Source of the DNA: Comamonadaceae bacterium
GTDB taxonomy: Bacteria; Pseudomonadota; Gammaproteobacteria; Burkholderiales; Burkholderiaceae_C
Assembly (NCBI GenBank): GCA_947372005.1
Contig: CANBRV010000149.1
Coordinates: forward strand, 1 to 5,807
DNA: 5,807 nt
Direction of reading: 5' to 3'
Both the position numbers and the translations under genes were made by a program. The notes under the pieces were generated by a model, which saw only the letters and a program-made list of their open reading frames with translations, did no database searches and was not told where the DNA came from. How positions within the stretch are numbered: the first letter of the stretch is position 1; every line of letters starts with the position of its first letter. Shown here piece after piece: positions 4,850-5,807 of this stretch.

Positions 4850-5807
4850 TTATTGCAAGGTCTCACCAAGGGTTAACCATTGGCTCTCCAAAGCGGCAAG
4901 TTTTGCCGTGGTCACTCTGAGTTGCTCGCTAAGCTGGGAGATTTGCTGTGCAGAGCATGGCTCGCACAGCTGCGCTTCCAGCTTAATTTTCTCTAGCTCA
5001 TGCTTGGCAATATCGGCTTCGACGGCGTCTAATTCTTTGCGCATTTGATCCAGCTTTGCCTTGCTGTAAGTCACAGCTGGTTTGGCCTCAGGCGCAGGTG
5101 CCGCAGGTTTTTGCATAGCCTTTTTTGCGTTTTGTTGGCGTTGTTGGCGTGCCTCTTTGGCTTGCTCCAATAAATAGACTTGGTAGTCGTCAAGGTCGCC
5201 ATCAAACGGAACAACCGCGCCTTTAGCAACCAGCCAAAACTCGTCGCAGACCGAGCGCAAGAGTGAGCGATCATGGCTGACCAGCATCACCGTACCTTCA
5301 AATTCGTTCAGCGCCACAGCCAGTGCCTCGCGGGTTGCCAAGTCCAAATGATTGGTTGGCTCATCAAGCAAGAGCAGATTCGGGCGCTGCCAGACAATCA
5401 TGGCGAGCACCAGCCGCGCTTTTTCGCCGCCGCTCATGCTGCCGACTTTTTGTTTGACTTGCTCGCCGGTAAAGTTGAACGAGCCAAGGTAGGCGCGGTG
5501 ATCTTGTTCGCGCGTGCTTTGCCCCGACAGCGAACCTGCCGCCGTCATGCGTCGCACCATATTACTCATGTGATCGAGCGGGTTGTCGTCCTCCACCAAC
5601 ACGTCTAATTCTTGCTGCGCGAAATAGCCAATGTTAAGGCCACGCCCCTCTAGCACCTCGCCGCCAATAGCTTTGATCTCGCGTGCGATGGTCTTCACGA
5701 CGGTCGATTTACCTTGTCCGTTCGCACCCAAAATGCCAATGCGCTCGCCTGCCAACACCGACTTACTGACGTTCTTCACGATGACTTTTTGTGAGCCGTC
5801 GTCCAAG
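4850..5807 (-). CDS. ABC-F family ATPase, C-terminal half (YheS-like), partial
   Basis: The reading frame is open to the right edge, so the N-terminal ABC domain and most of the interdomain linker are missing; about 319 of an expected 630-660 residues are seen. Counting from the first visible codon, the second ABC domain has Walker A GANGQGKST (27-35), Q-loop YFAQQ (61-65), signature MSGGEKARL (124-132), Walker B LLLLDEPTNHLD (144-155) and H-loop SHDR (177-180). No membrane segments are present, as expected for ABC-F proteins, which act on the ribosome rather than in transport. After the domain, FDGDLDDYQVYLLEQ (201-215), a Pro/Ala linker (233-245) and a charged coiled-coil hairpin (about 248-318) match the layout of E. 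coli YheS more than Uup or EttA. A CEPC motif lies at 281-284, near the turn of the hairpin. The first codon at the edge is TTG with coding sequence evidently continuing upstream. The exact subfamily is inference. Confidence 0.92.
   Translation of the reverse strand, partial: LDDGSQKVIVKNVSKSVLAGERIGILGANGQGKSTVVKTIAREIKAIGGEVLEGRGLNIGYFAQQELDVLVEDDNPLDHMSNMVRRMTAAGSLSGQSTREQDHRAYLGSFNFTGEQVKQKVGSMSGGEKARLVLAMIVWQRPNLLLLDEPTNHLDLATREALAVALNEFEGTVMLVSHDRSLLRSVCDEFWLVAKGAVVPFDGDLDDYQVYLLEQAKEARQQRQQNAKKAMQKPAAPAPEAKPAVTYSKAKLDQMRKELDAVEADIAKHELEKIKLEAQLCEPCSAQQISQLSEQLRVTTAKLAALESQWLTLGETLQ
5132..5149 (-). repeat. Two tandem copies of a 9-bp unit in the ABC-F gene
   Basis: TTGTTGGCG occurs twice in a row (5132-5140 and 5141-5149), encoding a repeated Arg-Gln-Gln in RQQRQQN at the start of the linker between the ABC domain and the coiled coil. 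It keeps the frame and probably reflects slippage in a tolerant, low-complexity linker. Confidence 0.6.

Noticed and set aside
5804..5806. TTG as a real start of the ABC-F protein
   Set aside because: A start here would leave only half of a two-domain ABC-F protein, and the sequence begins directly in the first strand region of the second ABC domain. The frame is open to the edge, so the gene is simply cut by the window.
1..5807. Mobile element, CRISPR array, tRNA, toxin-antitoxin or defence island
   Set aside because: No transposase, integrase, terminal repeats, spaced repeats, tRNA-like cloverleaf or defence gene was seen. All six main genes are intact housekeeping types (one cut by the edge), with no obvious break in style between neighbours.

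Overview
The window reads as a stretch of ordinary bacterial chromosome. Six genes run head to tail on the minus strand, and the tail of a possible convergent plus-strand gene sits at the left edge. Protein features suggest a betaproteobacterium of the order Burkholderiales, probably in or near the Comamonadaceae. The PIN-PhoH protein, the Bcp peroxiredoxin and the short-form (565 aa) dihydroxy-acid dehydratase all read like the versions I remember from that group. This placement is recalled similarity, not a search, and base composition looks roughly balanced, which is low for that family.

In transcription order (right to left): the C-terminal half of an ABC-F ATPase of YheS type (4850-5807, cut by the window edge); an 83 bp gap with a weak promoter candidate and small inverted repeats; a Bcp/PrxQ peroxiredoxin (4251-4766); a PIN-PhoH fusion ATPase (2663-4234); a LOG-family nucleotide phosphoribohydrolase (2094-2642); dihydroxy-acid dehydratase IlvD (383-2080); and a small periplasmic class I cytochrome c (53-364). 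Gaps from bcp onward are only 16, 28-or-fewer and similar in size (16, 20, 13 and 18 bp), which fits one transcript from bcp to the cytochrome. A possible plus-strand gene ends at 44, facing the cytochrome with 8 bp between them.

The genes do not form one known pathway. The ABC-F protein and PhoH point to ribosome and RNA handling. Bcp handles peroxides, and IlvD carries an oxidant-sensitive Fe-S cluster for valine, isoleucine and pantothenate precursor synthesis. LOG cleaves nucleoside monophosphates, and the cytochrome carries electrons in the periplasm. A link through oxidative stress and growth control is possible but is inference.

I found no mobile element, CRISPR array, tRNA or rRNA, and no convincing new system. 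The most notable details are a peroxiredoxin without the usual nearby resolving cysteine, a PIN-PhoH gene with no small antitoxin-like gene before it, an A/T-only hairpin filling the ilvD-cytochrome gap, and a CxxC in the ABC-F C-terminal coiled coil. No stretch over 300 bp lacks a gene.
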